The notes under the pieces were generated by a model. It was not told the DNA's origin. It did not search any database and worked only from the letters and a program-made list of their open reading frames with translations. From DLKC01 sp002478885 (lineage in GTDB: Bacteria > Bacteroidota > Bacteroidia > Chitinophagales > Chitinophagaceae): a DNA stretch of 64,000 bases. Below are positions 19,284 to 26,659 of this stretch, one piece after another. Numbering within the stretch: the stretch's first letter is position 1; each line of letters starts with the position of its first letter. The DNA lies in assembly GCA_046329585.1 (NCBI GenBank), contig JAXLUI010000001.1, forward strand, positions 1,364,001-1,428,000, read 5' to 3'. Position numbers and translations under genes: made by a program.

Positions 19284-20858
19284 TTACTTTAATTTTTTTA
19301 TAAAATCGTCAAACGAATCTTCTTTGAAACTGGATGAGCCGCCTTCTACCAGGAAGCCAGGAGGGGCATCATCGTAATCGCTTTTTAAGGATGTGGAAGG
19401 TTCCCCTTTATAGATCATTGCGACTTTAAGCTTACGGGCTTCTGGCAGAGTGGGCTTTCGCCTCACCTCGCCAATTTTGGCTTTCAACCAACTTTCGCTG
19501 CCTTGCCCATAATAGATCACAACGGCATCACAATCACGCATGCTTGCATTATATGCATTTCGCTTCTCCTCATCGTTTCCATCAAAAGACATTCGATCAA
19601 CATACAAGCCTGAAGATTTAAGAAATTTTCGAATTTCGTTAATACTGTCTTTATCACGTTCATCGCAAATGATGAACACAGTTTTTTGCTCATCGTCGTT
19701 AACACTTGCAATTGCCGCAGTAGCTGCGCTCTCTGCACTTTCAGCATCTGCCTTTGCTTTTTCAATTTCCGCATCTTTTTCTCTTTTTTCTTTGTCGGCA
19801 GCGTCAAGTTTTCTGATGGTGTCAAAAATTGCAAATTTGAAATCTTCCAGGTTACCAGCTAACAAATCTGATCCATTCTGCAAATCTTCCTTATGTTTTA
19901 ACCGATCGATAAAATCAATCAATTGCGGGTCTTCTATAGGCTTGGGAGGTAAAGGTACCCATATCAATCGCCTAAGTCCATTTGCTTTGCATTTTGATGC
20001 AGCAAGATCATTTTGAATTTCAATGATCGATCTCTTATCTGTTGATCCGTCAGGAATTGATCCATACGTGCTCCCAACAAGATGTATAGACAGAGTGCAA
20101 TCTTCCAAAAAAGCCGCTACCTCATTCTTATAAACTTCCTCAAAATTCTCAATGACTTTGTTTGGCAACACGATGAAGCCGTTTGACTCAAGCTCTCTTT
20201 TAATATTGTCACGGTTGTCCTTTAAATCATAAGAAGTCTCCGCAAGATAAATTGTCCGTCCACTATTATTCCCTTTGATAGTTGAGCCAATATTTGTTTG
20301 CTGTGTTCCTTTCGCATTCATTATTTCTATTAAAGAAACAATATCCCATGCCAAATCATTCAATTTTGAAAAATAAAGCTGCTCCATCTGGGGGCCAAAA
20401 ATTTTATTAAATTCTTTAGGCCTGCCATTTTCATCTATGGTATAAAATTCATACGATAAGATTGGCTTAATAACTTCAGGCAATGAGTCATAATTTACGC
20501 GGGTTTTTATTACTTTGAAAATCCGTGCCTTGTTTTCAATTTTAACGCCTCCATTGAGATCCGCCGCTTTGAAAAATTCGGTAACTTCTTTTTTACACCA
20601 GCCTGACTGGATATATCGTGGTGTAATTACAGAAACCATCACCTTTGATTTTTGAAAATTCTGTTCTATTTCAGGCGTAAAATAATCGTTGCCTTGTAAA
20701 CTGTTGTCGCGCCAGATTTTAGGCTCGACCCCAAGTTTTTCCATGACCATAACCTTAAGCGTATTATGAAAATTGCTTATCCATCCTTTCTCATCGTCCG
20801 TTAATGCATGATCATCATTGTGAGCATAACTGATAAAAATATCTTGTTGAAATTCCAT
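19284..20858 (-). CDS. three-domain TIR - DUF4062-like - TIR-like protein
   Basis: A 524-residue cytoplasmic protein. Residues 1-140 form a TIR domain: FISYAHNDD at 8-16 and SGWCKKE at 85-91, with Glu91 at the place of the NADase glutamate. Residues 202-345 start RTIYLAETSYDLKDNRDNIK and resemble DUF4062, a module common in STAND-linked signalling proteins. A charged, alanine-rich linker (about 352-388) joins a third domain from VFIICDERDKD (394 onward) that looks TIR-like but lacks the clear WxxxE motif. The first domain may cleave NAD or nucleate assembly, and the last may be a decoy or scaffold. Its stop is 13 bases before the nSTAND start, so the two are probably co-transcribed. Confidence 0.8.
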   Translation of the reverse strand: MEFQQDIFISYAHNDDHALTDDEKGWISNFHNTLKVMVMEKLGVEPKIWRDNSLQGNDYFTPEIEQNFQKSKVMVSVITPRYIQSGWCKKEVTEFFKAADLNGGVKIENKARIFKVIKTRVNYDSLPEVIKPILSYEFYTIDENGRPKEFNKIFGPQMEQLYFSKLNDLAWDIVSLIEIMNAKGTQQTNIGSTIKGNNSGRTIYLAETSYDLKDNRDNIKRELESNGFIVLPNKVIENFEEVYKNEVAAFLEDCTLSIHLVGSTYGSIPDGSTDKRSIIEIQNDLAASKCKANGLRRLIWVPLPPKPIEDPQLIDFIDRLKHKEDLQNGSDLLAGNLEDFKFAIFDTIRKLDAADKEKREKDAEIEKAKADAESAESAATAAIASVNDDEQKTVFIICDERDKDSINEIRKFLKSSGLYVDRMSFDGNDEEKRNAYNASMRDCDAVVIYYGQGSESWLKAKIGEVRRKPTLPEARKLKVAMIYKGEPSTSLKSDYDDAPPGFLVEGGSSSFKEDSFDDFIKKLK

Positions 20859-21087
20859 AGCTGTTGAAGAATTATGTACCGGTATTAAAGGGACTGAGCA
20901 TTTTTAAACCGTCCCAAACATTTTATGCATTTGCCAAAGTATTGCCTTGCAGGGCTTTTATAAGAAGGTAGCAGCACAGCAGCTTTCACTTTTACCTTTT
21001 CGTTAATGTCGGTTGCCATTCTATTATTTCGTCACGGCCTGATGCCTGCCGGCATGAGTGCTCTAATTTAATTTTCCAATCAGCTGA

Positions 21088-21486
21088 TTAATTAAACCTT
21101 AAAGATTCAGTTTGACATCCTATGGGAACAAGCCCTTTCAAAATTTTCATGATGCGAGATTTGTCGTCAAAAGCCAGACCGCCGTTCAGCCCGCTGGCAA
21201 TAATAAACGAGTCTATTTCATGCCTGCTCCACTCCGATTTTATATAACGCGGAGTTGTAATACAAATCATGATTCTTAGTTTCTGAAATTGCGCTTCTAT
21301 TTCTGGAGCAAAAATATCGTTATCCGATCTGTCGTCAAACCAAACGCTGATTACTTTGCCTGAAAGCTGGGTTAGCCTGGTTTTTAACGAGTGCTGAAAA
21401 TCGGTAACCCAGCCGCTGCCGTCTCCATTAATCGAGACATTATCATTATGCGCATAGCTGATAAATATATCTTTTTCGAAATCCAT
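21088..21486 (-). CDS. stand-alone short TIR-domain protein, possibly a truncated paralogue
   Basis: A 132-residue protein that aligns along its length with the N-terminal TIR domain of the next gene. It has FISYAHND at 8-15 and SEWSRHE at 84-90, with the catalytic-position Glu90 kept. Similarity stops after KILKG, and an unrelated 15-residue tail ends the frame, whereas the paralogue continues for another 20-25 TIR residues and then DUF4062. The last helix of a TIR fold is therefore shortened. It may be a broken duplicate or a small regulator. The 229-base gap to the three-domain TIR gene holds no further homologous sequence that I can see. Confidence 0.7.
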   Translation of the reverse strand: MDFEKDIFISYAHNDNVSINGDGSGWVTDFQHSLKTRLTQLSGKVISVWFDDRSDNDIFAPEIEAQFQKLRIMICITTPRYIKSEWSRHEIDSFIIASGLNGGLAFDDKSRIMKILKGLVPIGCQTESLRFN

Positions 21487-21673
21487 GTTGGTTTTATATG
21501 GGGGTGTATAAGACTAACGGACTAATAAAATGGTGACTAATATACCAATAATATTTCTATTTAAGATATATTGATCAATACCGAGATATGATTCTTGAAC
21601 GAGTTAACATGGTAATCATTAAAACTCCTATGGAAACTAAAACTATACAACATGATTGACCAGCTTTGTGCAT

Positions 21674-21784
21674 GTGACACCGTTCCTTGCATCGCATTCT
21701 TCAGGGCCTTGAACACATGGCAGCAAAACAAACTTGTTTGTTCCTTTACGAGCAGGAAGCACAAGAGTGCGACGCAGCCAAGGC
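21674..21784. repeat. inverted pair of dispersed repeats, form A, in the 332-base gap between TIR gene and gldD
   Basis: The left arm (21674-21702) carries TTGCATCGCATTCT on the plus strand. The right arm (21760-21784) reads CACAAGAGTGCGACGCAGCC then AAGGC. About 57 bases lie between. The rest of 21487-21818 is AT-rich and may hold the promoter of the TIR block, but no convincing TAnnTTTG box was found. Confidence 0.65.
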
Positions 21785-21818
21785 TCAATGTTTGCACCGA
21801 AAGCCGGGCTAAAAAATT

Positions 21819-22412
21819 CTATTTCCACTTAAACGTGTTGATGAGATGCAGCATATCTGCAACAAGAAAATCGTTGACTGGCTTTAGAGAATCCTGGTTG
21901 GGCGTTGTGTCAAAATACAAGGCACCGCGAAGAAAATTTTTGGTAGAATCCGTAAGAAAGAACTGGTTGGCGGTTGCAACGTCGCCACCAACATGGAAGA
22001 AAGTTCCATGAACACCATTTTGAGTGCTGATAAGCGAATCGTTGATATAATTTGCTTTTACAGACTGCTTATTGGTCATGTTATAAGCATCATTGATCAG
22101 CTTCTCCAATTGATACTGACCGATGAGTTTGTAACTTACGTAAATGCGGCTATTGAACTGCGGAAATTCGATGTTGATCCACCACGGGTTTTCGGGCGCA
22201 TCGCCAAAGAAACTGGTATCGCGTACGATGCGGGCATACGAGGGATATTCGAAACTGTAAGGCACGCCGGGTTCATTGTAGGTTTGATAAGCCTTTTGCG
22301 GCATATCAATTTTAAAATAACCCGCAGGCTTTGGCACATAAGGACTGTTGCAGGAAAACAGCAGTGCAACAACAAAAAAAGAGGCGAATGGAAATAAAGA
22401 TTTTTTATGCAT
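21819..22412 (-). CDS. gldD: gliding motility lipoprotein GldD
   Basis: A lipoprotein of about 197 residues. The signal ends in the lipobox LLFSC with Cys21 from the chosen start. After it comes YVPKPAGYFKIDMP, then YPSYARI, NPWWINIEFP and VGGDVATANQFFLTD, all typical of GldD, which is needed for type IX secretion and gliding in Bacteroidota. ATG 22412 is preferred to the GTG 24 bases upstream because it gives a compact lipoprotein signal. The gene follows gldE by 33 bases on the same strand, the usual order in the phylum. Confidence 0.9.
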   Translation of the reverse strand: MHKKSLFPFASFFVVALLFSCNSPYVPKPAGYFKIDMPQKAYQTYNEPGVPYSFEYPSYARIVRDTSFFGDAPENPWWINIEFPQFNSRIYVSYKLIGQYQLEKLINDAYNMTNKQSVKANYINDSLISTQNGVHGTFFHVGGDVATANQFFLTDSTKNFLRGALYFDTTPNQDSLKPVNDFLVADMLHLINTFKWK

Positions 22413-22445
22413 CACGGTACTCGGTTCGCTGATCACTGAATAGTT

Positions 22446-23801
22446 TTATTTTTTTGATGCTTCTTCCTGCGGCCTGATGGATATTTTTATTTTTTTGAGC
22501 CTGTTTTTTTCAGTCTCCAGCACAGTAAAATCGAAGTCGCCTGCGCTCGCAACCTGGTTCACTTTGGGTATTTCACCGGCTATTTCGAGCACCAGTCCCG
22601 CAAGCGAGTCACTCTCGCCCTTTACAGAATTAAAAGTATCGAGGGGCAGTTCCATCATCTTGCAAACATCGGTGATGCCGGTATGCCCATCGAAGATATA
22701 ATTGAACTCATCGAGTTTTTTAAAGCCGCTTTCTTCCTCGTCAAACTCATCTTTTATTTCGCCGATCACCTCTTCGATAATGTCTTCCATGGTAACGATG
22801 CCGCTTGTGCCACCAAACTCATCTACCACGATTGCGAAGTGAATGCGCTTTGCCTGAAACTCTTTCAAAAGGTCTTCTATAAGTTTGTATTCGTGTACGA
22901 AAAAAGGCTGGCGCATTAACTTATGCCAGTCAAAATCGTCGGGACTGTCAATATAAGGCAGCACATCTTTTGTGTGAATAATGCCAAGCACTTCGTCAAG
23001 ATCATCTTTATAAACAGGCAGCCTGCTGTAATGCAACTCTTCTATTTTCCGCACAAGGTCTTTAAAAATCGTTTTATGGTCGATACCCGAAACATCAAGC
23101 CTTGTTTTCATCACCTGCTTAACAGTGATATTGCTGAACTTGGCAATCCCTTTCAGGATATCTTTTTCTTTGTTTGAATTTTCATCTGTACCAGGTGTGG
23201 TAATATCGATTGCGTCATAAATTTCATCAATCCGGTAAGACGAGCCAGATTTGCCCGATAGCCGTTTTTCAAGCCTGTCTGTATATGCCACAAGCCAGCC
23301 TGCGGGTCTTTTAAAAAGATAGAACATTGCTTCTACCACTGAGGCTACGAGTACATCTTTTGCGTAGCGAATATTGTTGTGCCGCGCAAGTATTTTCGGC
23401 ATTACTTCACAAAAGAGCACCAGCAAGATCGTTATAAAAACAAACTTGGCGAGAAAGGCGATAAAACTACCTGCGTCAAAAAAGCCGTCGAGCAGAATAT
23501 TTGAAATGATAATGATGGAAATATTAGTAAAGGTATTGGCCATTAAAAGTGAGGCCAGCAAGAGCTTAGGATGTTCCAACAGGTCGAGCACTCTTTTATA
23601 GGCAGGCTGCTGTTTTGTCTTTAGCAGGTTGATCTCTTTATGGGTAAGGGAAAAATAAGCTACCTCTGCCCCGGAAACGATGAATGAAAAAAACATGAGC
23701 ACAAACAACAGTATAAACAGAACGGTTGTACCTTGAGGATCAATAACAGCCAGATACGCTAATTTAAAACCGGAAGTGGGGGTTGCCGCGACAGTTTCCA
23801 A
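22446..23801 (-). CDS. gldE: gliding motility-associated protein GldE (CNNM/CorC-like membrane protein)
   Basis: A 451-residue protein. The N-terminal CNNM/DUF21 membrane domain has about four helices (VSGAEVAYFSL is typical). Two CBS domains follow (about residues 210-330, with RLPVYKDDLDEVLGIIH and HFAIVVDEFGGTSGIVTMEDIIEEVIGEI). A C-terminal CorC/HlyC domain closes it. Relatives move or sense magnesium; GldE is tied to gldD and supports gliding. The only sensible start in frame is the TTG at 23801. The gene is next to gldD, with ssb upstream across a gap holding a 14-base-pair hairpin. Confidence 0.9.
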   Translation of the reverse strand: METVAATPTSGFKLAYLAVIDPQGTTVLFILLFVLMFFSFIVSGAEVAYFSLTHKEINLLKTKQQPAYKRVLDLLEHPKLLLASLLMANTFTNISIIIISNILLDGFFDAGSFIAFLAKFVFITILLVLFCEVMPKILARHNNIRYAKDVLVASVVEAMFYLFKRPAGWLVAYTDRLEKRLSGKSGSSYRIDEIYDAIDITTPGTDENSNKEKDILKGIAKFSNITVKQVMKTRLDVSGIDHKTIFKDLVRKIEELHYSRLPVYKDDLDEVLGIIHTKDVLPYIDSPDDFDWHKLMRQPFFVHEYKLIEDLLKEFQAKRIHFAIVVDEFGGTSGIVTMEDIIEEVIGEIKDEFDEEESGFKKLDEFNYIFDGHTGITDVCKMMELPLDTFNSVKGESDSLAGLVLEIAGEIPKVNQVASAGDFDFTVLETEKNRLKKIKISIRPQEEASKK

Positions 23802-23833
23802 ATGAATGAATTTTTTTTACAAAGCTATCATTA

Positions 23834-23863
23834 TACCGGCACGCTTTGTAAAGCGTGCCGGTA
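23834..23863. repeat. perfect 14-bp inverted repeat between ssb and gldE
   Basis: TACCGGCACGCTTT and AAAGCGTGCCGGTA face each other across 2 bases. Neither side runs straight into a T-tract, so it is not a standard terminator. In an ssb-gldE transcript it would form a strong hairpin. Confidence 0.75.
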
Positions 23864-23892
23864 AAGAAATAATTTTTTTCGGAAATGGAATA

Positions 23893-24336
23893 TTAAAAAG
23901 GAAGGCCTTCTGCGGGTTCGTCGCCCAAAGGCGGCAGTTCTGTACCGGGAAAAGTTTCATGGGCGTCGGGAATACCAGGGGTTCCATGATAACCGCCACC
24001 TTCATTTCTTTTATCCAGCATGATCAGGTTATCTCCAACAATTTCAGTTGCAAATTTTTTGTTTCCTTCTCTATCGTCCCAACTGCGGGTGCGTAAACGC
24101 CCTTCTACGTATATCAGGCTTCCTTTGTGAAGATACTTTTGTGCCAATTCTGCCAGGCCGCGCCATAATACAACGGTGTGCCACTCTGTTTGTGAAATAA
24201 GTTTGCCGGCTCTGTCTTTGTAAGTCTCTGTAGTGGCTAAAGGAAATTTGGCAACTGCTATATTACCTTCCAGGTATTGAACGTCCGGATCTTTACCGAG
24301 ATTCCCGATCAGCATTACTCTGTTTACGCCTCTCAT
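23893..24336 (-). CDS. ssb: single-stranded DNA-binding protein
   Basis: A 147-residue protein with an OB fold. RGVNRVMLIGNLGKDPDVQ opens the domain, followed by WHTVVLWRGLAELAQKYLHKGSL and VEGRLRTRSW. The tail is proline- and glycine-rich and ends in acidic residues before LPF, close to the usual acidic SSB tip that binds partner proteins. It coats single-stranded DNA in replication and repair. It lies between mutY and gldE on the same strand, a common cluster in Bacteroidota. The stop of mutY is 102 bases upstream. Confidence 0.95.
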   Translation of the reverse strand: MRGVNRVMLIGNLGKDPDVQYLEGNIAVAKFPLATTETYKDRAGKLISQTEWHTVVLWRGLAELAQKYLHKGSLIYVEGRLRTRSWDDREGNKKFATEIVGDNLIMLDKRNEGGGYHGTPGIPDAHETFPGTELPPLGDEPAEGLPF

Positions 24337-24438
24337 ACTACGGATATTTTAATCGCCTCTGAATATTGTTTCATCTTTCTACCTTAAAATTATAGAAAAA
24401 TAAATTCATAAAACCAAGATAAATTCACAAAAAGCGTA

Positions 24439-25509
24439 TCAGGCTGGTCTTTTATTTTGAAAGTGCTGGTTGATAAAACCGGGAAATGCAAGGCGGCTGA
24501 TCTGCTTTTTACTCAACCAGCGATATTCGTCACGCAACAACACTGCAGGCACAATAGTTAGCGTTACAGTAATGAAATATCCATGAATGGTTTGATGTGT
24601 TAATTGCTGCTTGTCTGCAAATATAACAGACACTATGTTATAACCCGAAGAGGCCAACTGCGTCGTCATAAAATCATTAACGCTATCTTCATTCCAGCGG
24701 GGATCGGCTTCAGTCTCCACAATAAAATATTCATACAGGTTTTGCCATATATCTTTCATCGTTCTTTTGCGAACCAGCACTTTACCATCGTGTTCAAAAA
24801 TAAAATAACTGAACCAACGCTTCTTTTTGGTGATCGATTTTTCCTTTATTGGCAAAAGGTTTACCCTGCCGGTGGCAAAGGCATTACAAATGTTGCTGAG
24901 GCTACAGCCTGAGCAGGCAGGCAATGCAGGCTTGCAAACCGTTGCGCCAAAATCCATGATGGCCTGGTTGAATGTGCCGGGATCTTCTTCATCAAGCACT
25001 TGCGCGGCCAGATCGCTGAAATATTTTTTACCAGCCGTGCTGTCTATAGCGAGGTTAACACCGAACACCCGCGATAACACCCTGAACACATTACCATCTA
25101 CAACGGCATGTGGAAGATCAAAACAAAAGGATGCAACAGCTGATGCCGTATAAGGACCGATGCCTTTTAGTGCAAGTATCGCATCATAATCCCTTGGGAA
25201 AATGCCGCCATATTCCTTGACGATGGTTCTTGCGGCAGATAGTAAATTGCGGCAGCGGGAGTAATATCCAAGTCCCTCCCAAAGTTTAAAAACGGCTTCG
25301 TCTTTCGCGGCCGCTAGTGCTTCTATGGTTGGGTATTGTTGAGTAAACCGTTCATAATATGGCCAGCCCTGTTCAACCCGTGTTTGCTGCAAAATAACTT
25401 CGCTCAGCCAAACTTTGTATGGATCTTTTACACCCTTCCATGGCATTTGCCTTTCATTCTCTTCATTGTTCCATCGCATCAATTGAACCGTGAATTTTTT
25501 GCTTTGCAT
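24439..25509 (-). CDS. mutY: A/G-specific adenine glycosylase MutY
   Basis: A 356-residue base-excision repair enzyme that removes adenine opposite 8-oxoguanine. With the chosen ATG 25509, the catalytic Glu falls at residue 37 (WLSEVILQQT) and the catalytic Asp at 138 (VVDGNV), exactly as in the E. coli enzyme, which supports this start over codons further up. LKGIGPYTASAV is the helix-hairpin-helix motif. Four cysteines in a C-x6-C-x2-C-x5-C pattern hold the iron-sulfur cluster. The C-terminal MutT-like domain recognises 8-oxoguanine. It heads the mutY-ssb-gldE-gldD run. Confidence 0.95.
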   Translation of the reverse strand: MQSKKFTVQLMRWNNEENERQMPWKGVKDPYKVWLSEVILQQTRVEQGWPYYERFTQQYPTIEALAAAKDEAVFKLWEGLGYYSRCRNLLSAARTIVKEYGGIFPRDYDAILALKGIGPYTASAVASFCFDLPHAVVDGNVFRVLSRVFGVNLAIDSTAGKKYFSDLAAQVLDEEDPGTFNQAIMDFGATVCKPALPACSGCSLSNICNAFATGRVNLLPIKEKSITKKKRWFSYFIFEHDGKVLVRKRTMKDIWQNLYEYFIVETEADPRWNEDSVNDFMTTQLASSGYNIVSVIFADKQQLTHQTIHGYFITVTLTIVPAVLLRDEYRWLSKKQISRLAFPGFINQHFQNKRPA

Positions 25510-25763
25510 AACGATGCAAAATAATCTTTCCAACGCCACTAACAGCAACTAACAAAAATGAATTTATACATCCTGCAAACAAAATTTTAGCGGCAATAAG
25601 TTAGCGTGTGAAAATTAATTCATCAGATTTTTTTGCTTTTATTCCTAACTTAAGGCGGTTTTTTATTTGGCTCACGAGTACTACATAGTATTCGAAACAA
25701 AGTGGCGTTGCCGACATATCTGTATTATGGCGATCGAGGAAACGAGCTACGCAGCGTTATGGC

Positions 25764-25783
25764 GCACAAGAGTGCGACGCAAC
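25764..25783 (+). repeat. dispersed repeat half-site in the 334-base divergent gap between mutY and the cytochrome gene
   Basis: GCACAAGAGTGCGACGCAAC is a clean core. It lies upstream of the cytochrome c gene and inside an open frame that runs into that gene, but the signal peptide shows that the gene really starts at 25844. The gap 25510-25843 otherwise holds AT-rich sequence and no gene. Confidence 0.75.
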
Positions 25784-25843
25784 ATCAGCTTCATAGCAGT
25801 AGCGGTGCCGGGTCCCAAAGAAACAAATACACTACATATATTC

Positions 25844-26659
25844 ATGCATAAAATCTTTTTTTTCGCTGTATTGGCGACCATTGTTATTGCAAACGCCTGC
25901 AATCAAGAAGGCACGCCGGGCATGCAAGTTCCGGGTAAGTCGGGCGTACCGGATTCTGCCCTGGCCGGGAAAACAATGTTCGAAGCCTCCTGTGTTCGCT
26001 GCCACGGTATGGATGCGTCCGGACTTTCCGGGCCATCGCTTAAAAGGCCAAAATTATCACACGCAACAGACCTTGAGTCTTTTACAAAAGTGGTTATAAC
26101 AGGCATTTCCGGAACCGGAATGCCAGGTCACTGGGACTTAACTGATACGGATTGTGCGCATCTTTATGCATATATTAGCTACCTGAGAAAACAGGGCATG
26201 GAAACACCGGCAGGTGATACTGCGGCAGGAAGGCTCGTCTACAACAAATCTATTTGCATTAGTTGTCATGTCTACAATGGTGAAGGAACTAGTATTGGCC
26301 CTGAGCTTTCGAACATCGGCGCCAGCAGAAGCCCTTCTTACCTACGGCAGGCACTTATTGACCCTGGAGCAGCCTTACCCGAAAGCACCGACCTTGTTAA
26401 TGGTTATGGCTTTTCGTTATACTTGCCGGTAAAAATTGTTACAAAGGAGGGAAAGGAAATAACAGGCCTGCGTGTTAATGAAGATACATATACCATACAG
26501 GTTAAAGACCTCAGCAATAATTATTATTCGTTCGACAAAGATGATTTGGCCTCGCTTGAAAAAGTGTATCATACATCGTTGATGCCTTCTTTTAAAAACA
26601 CGTTGACCGACGAGGAAATCGAGAACCTTGTTGCCTTTCTTTATAAATCCGGAAATTGA
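25844..26659 (+). CDS. di-haem cytochrome c lipoprotein
   Basis: A 271-residue lipoprotein. The signal runs to Cys19 (VIANAC). The first cytochrome c domain has CVRCH (Cys50, Cys53, His54) with a likely Met ligand in TGMPGH. The second has CISCH (Cys138, Cys141, His142) with a likely Met in SLMPSF near the C-terminus. It should sit on a membrane facing the periplasm and pass electrons. The stop codon overlaps the start of the PQQ dehydrogenase by one base (TGATG), so the cytochrome is probably its electron acceptor. ATG 25844 is chosen because it directly opens the lipoprotein signal. Confidence 0.85.
   Translation: MHKIFFFAVLATIVIANACNQEGTPGMQVPGKSGVPDSALAGKTMFEASCVRCHGMDASGLSGPSLKRPKLSHATDLESFTKVVITGISGTGMPGHWDLTDTDCAHLYAYISYLRKQGMETPAGDTAAGRLVYNKSICISCHVYNGEGTSIGPELSNIGASRSPSYLRQALIDPGAALPESTDLVNGYGFSLYLPVKIVTKEGKEITGLRVNEDTYTIQVKDLSNNYYSFDKDDLASLEKVYHTSLMPSFKNTLTDEEIENLVAFLYKSGN

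Noticed and set aside
9418..21486. A mobile defence island or prophage remnant around the TIR/STAND genes
   Set aside because: No integrase, transposase, phage gene, tRNA-adjacent duplication or direct repeats flank the block, so I do not call a mobile element.
23834..23863. Hairpin as a standard rho-independent terminator of ssb
   Set aside because: The stem is strong but not followed by a T-tract on the minus strand.
25667..25843. Longer open frame upstream of the cytochrome c gene
   Set aside because: It includes a dispersed repeat and no recognisable peptide; the lipoprotein signal clearly begins at 25844.
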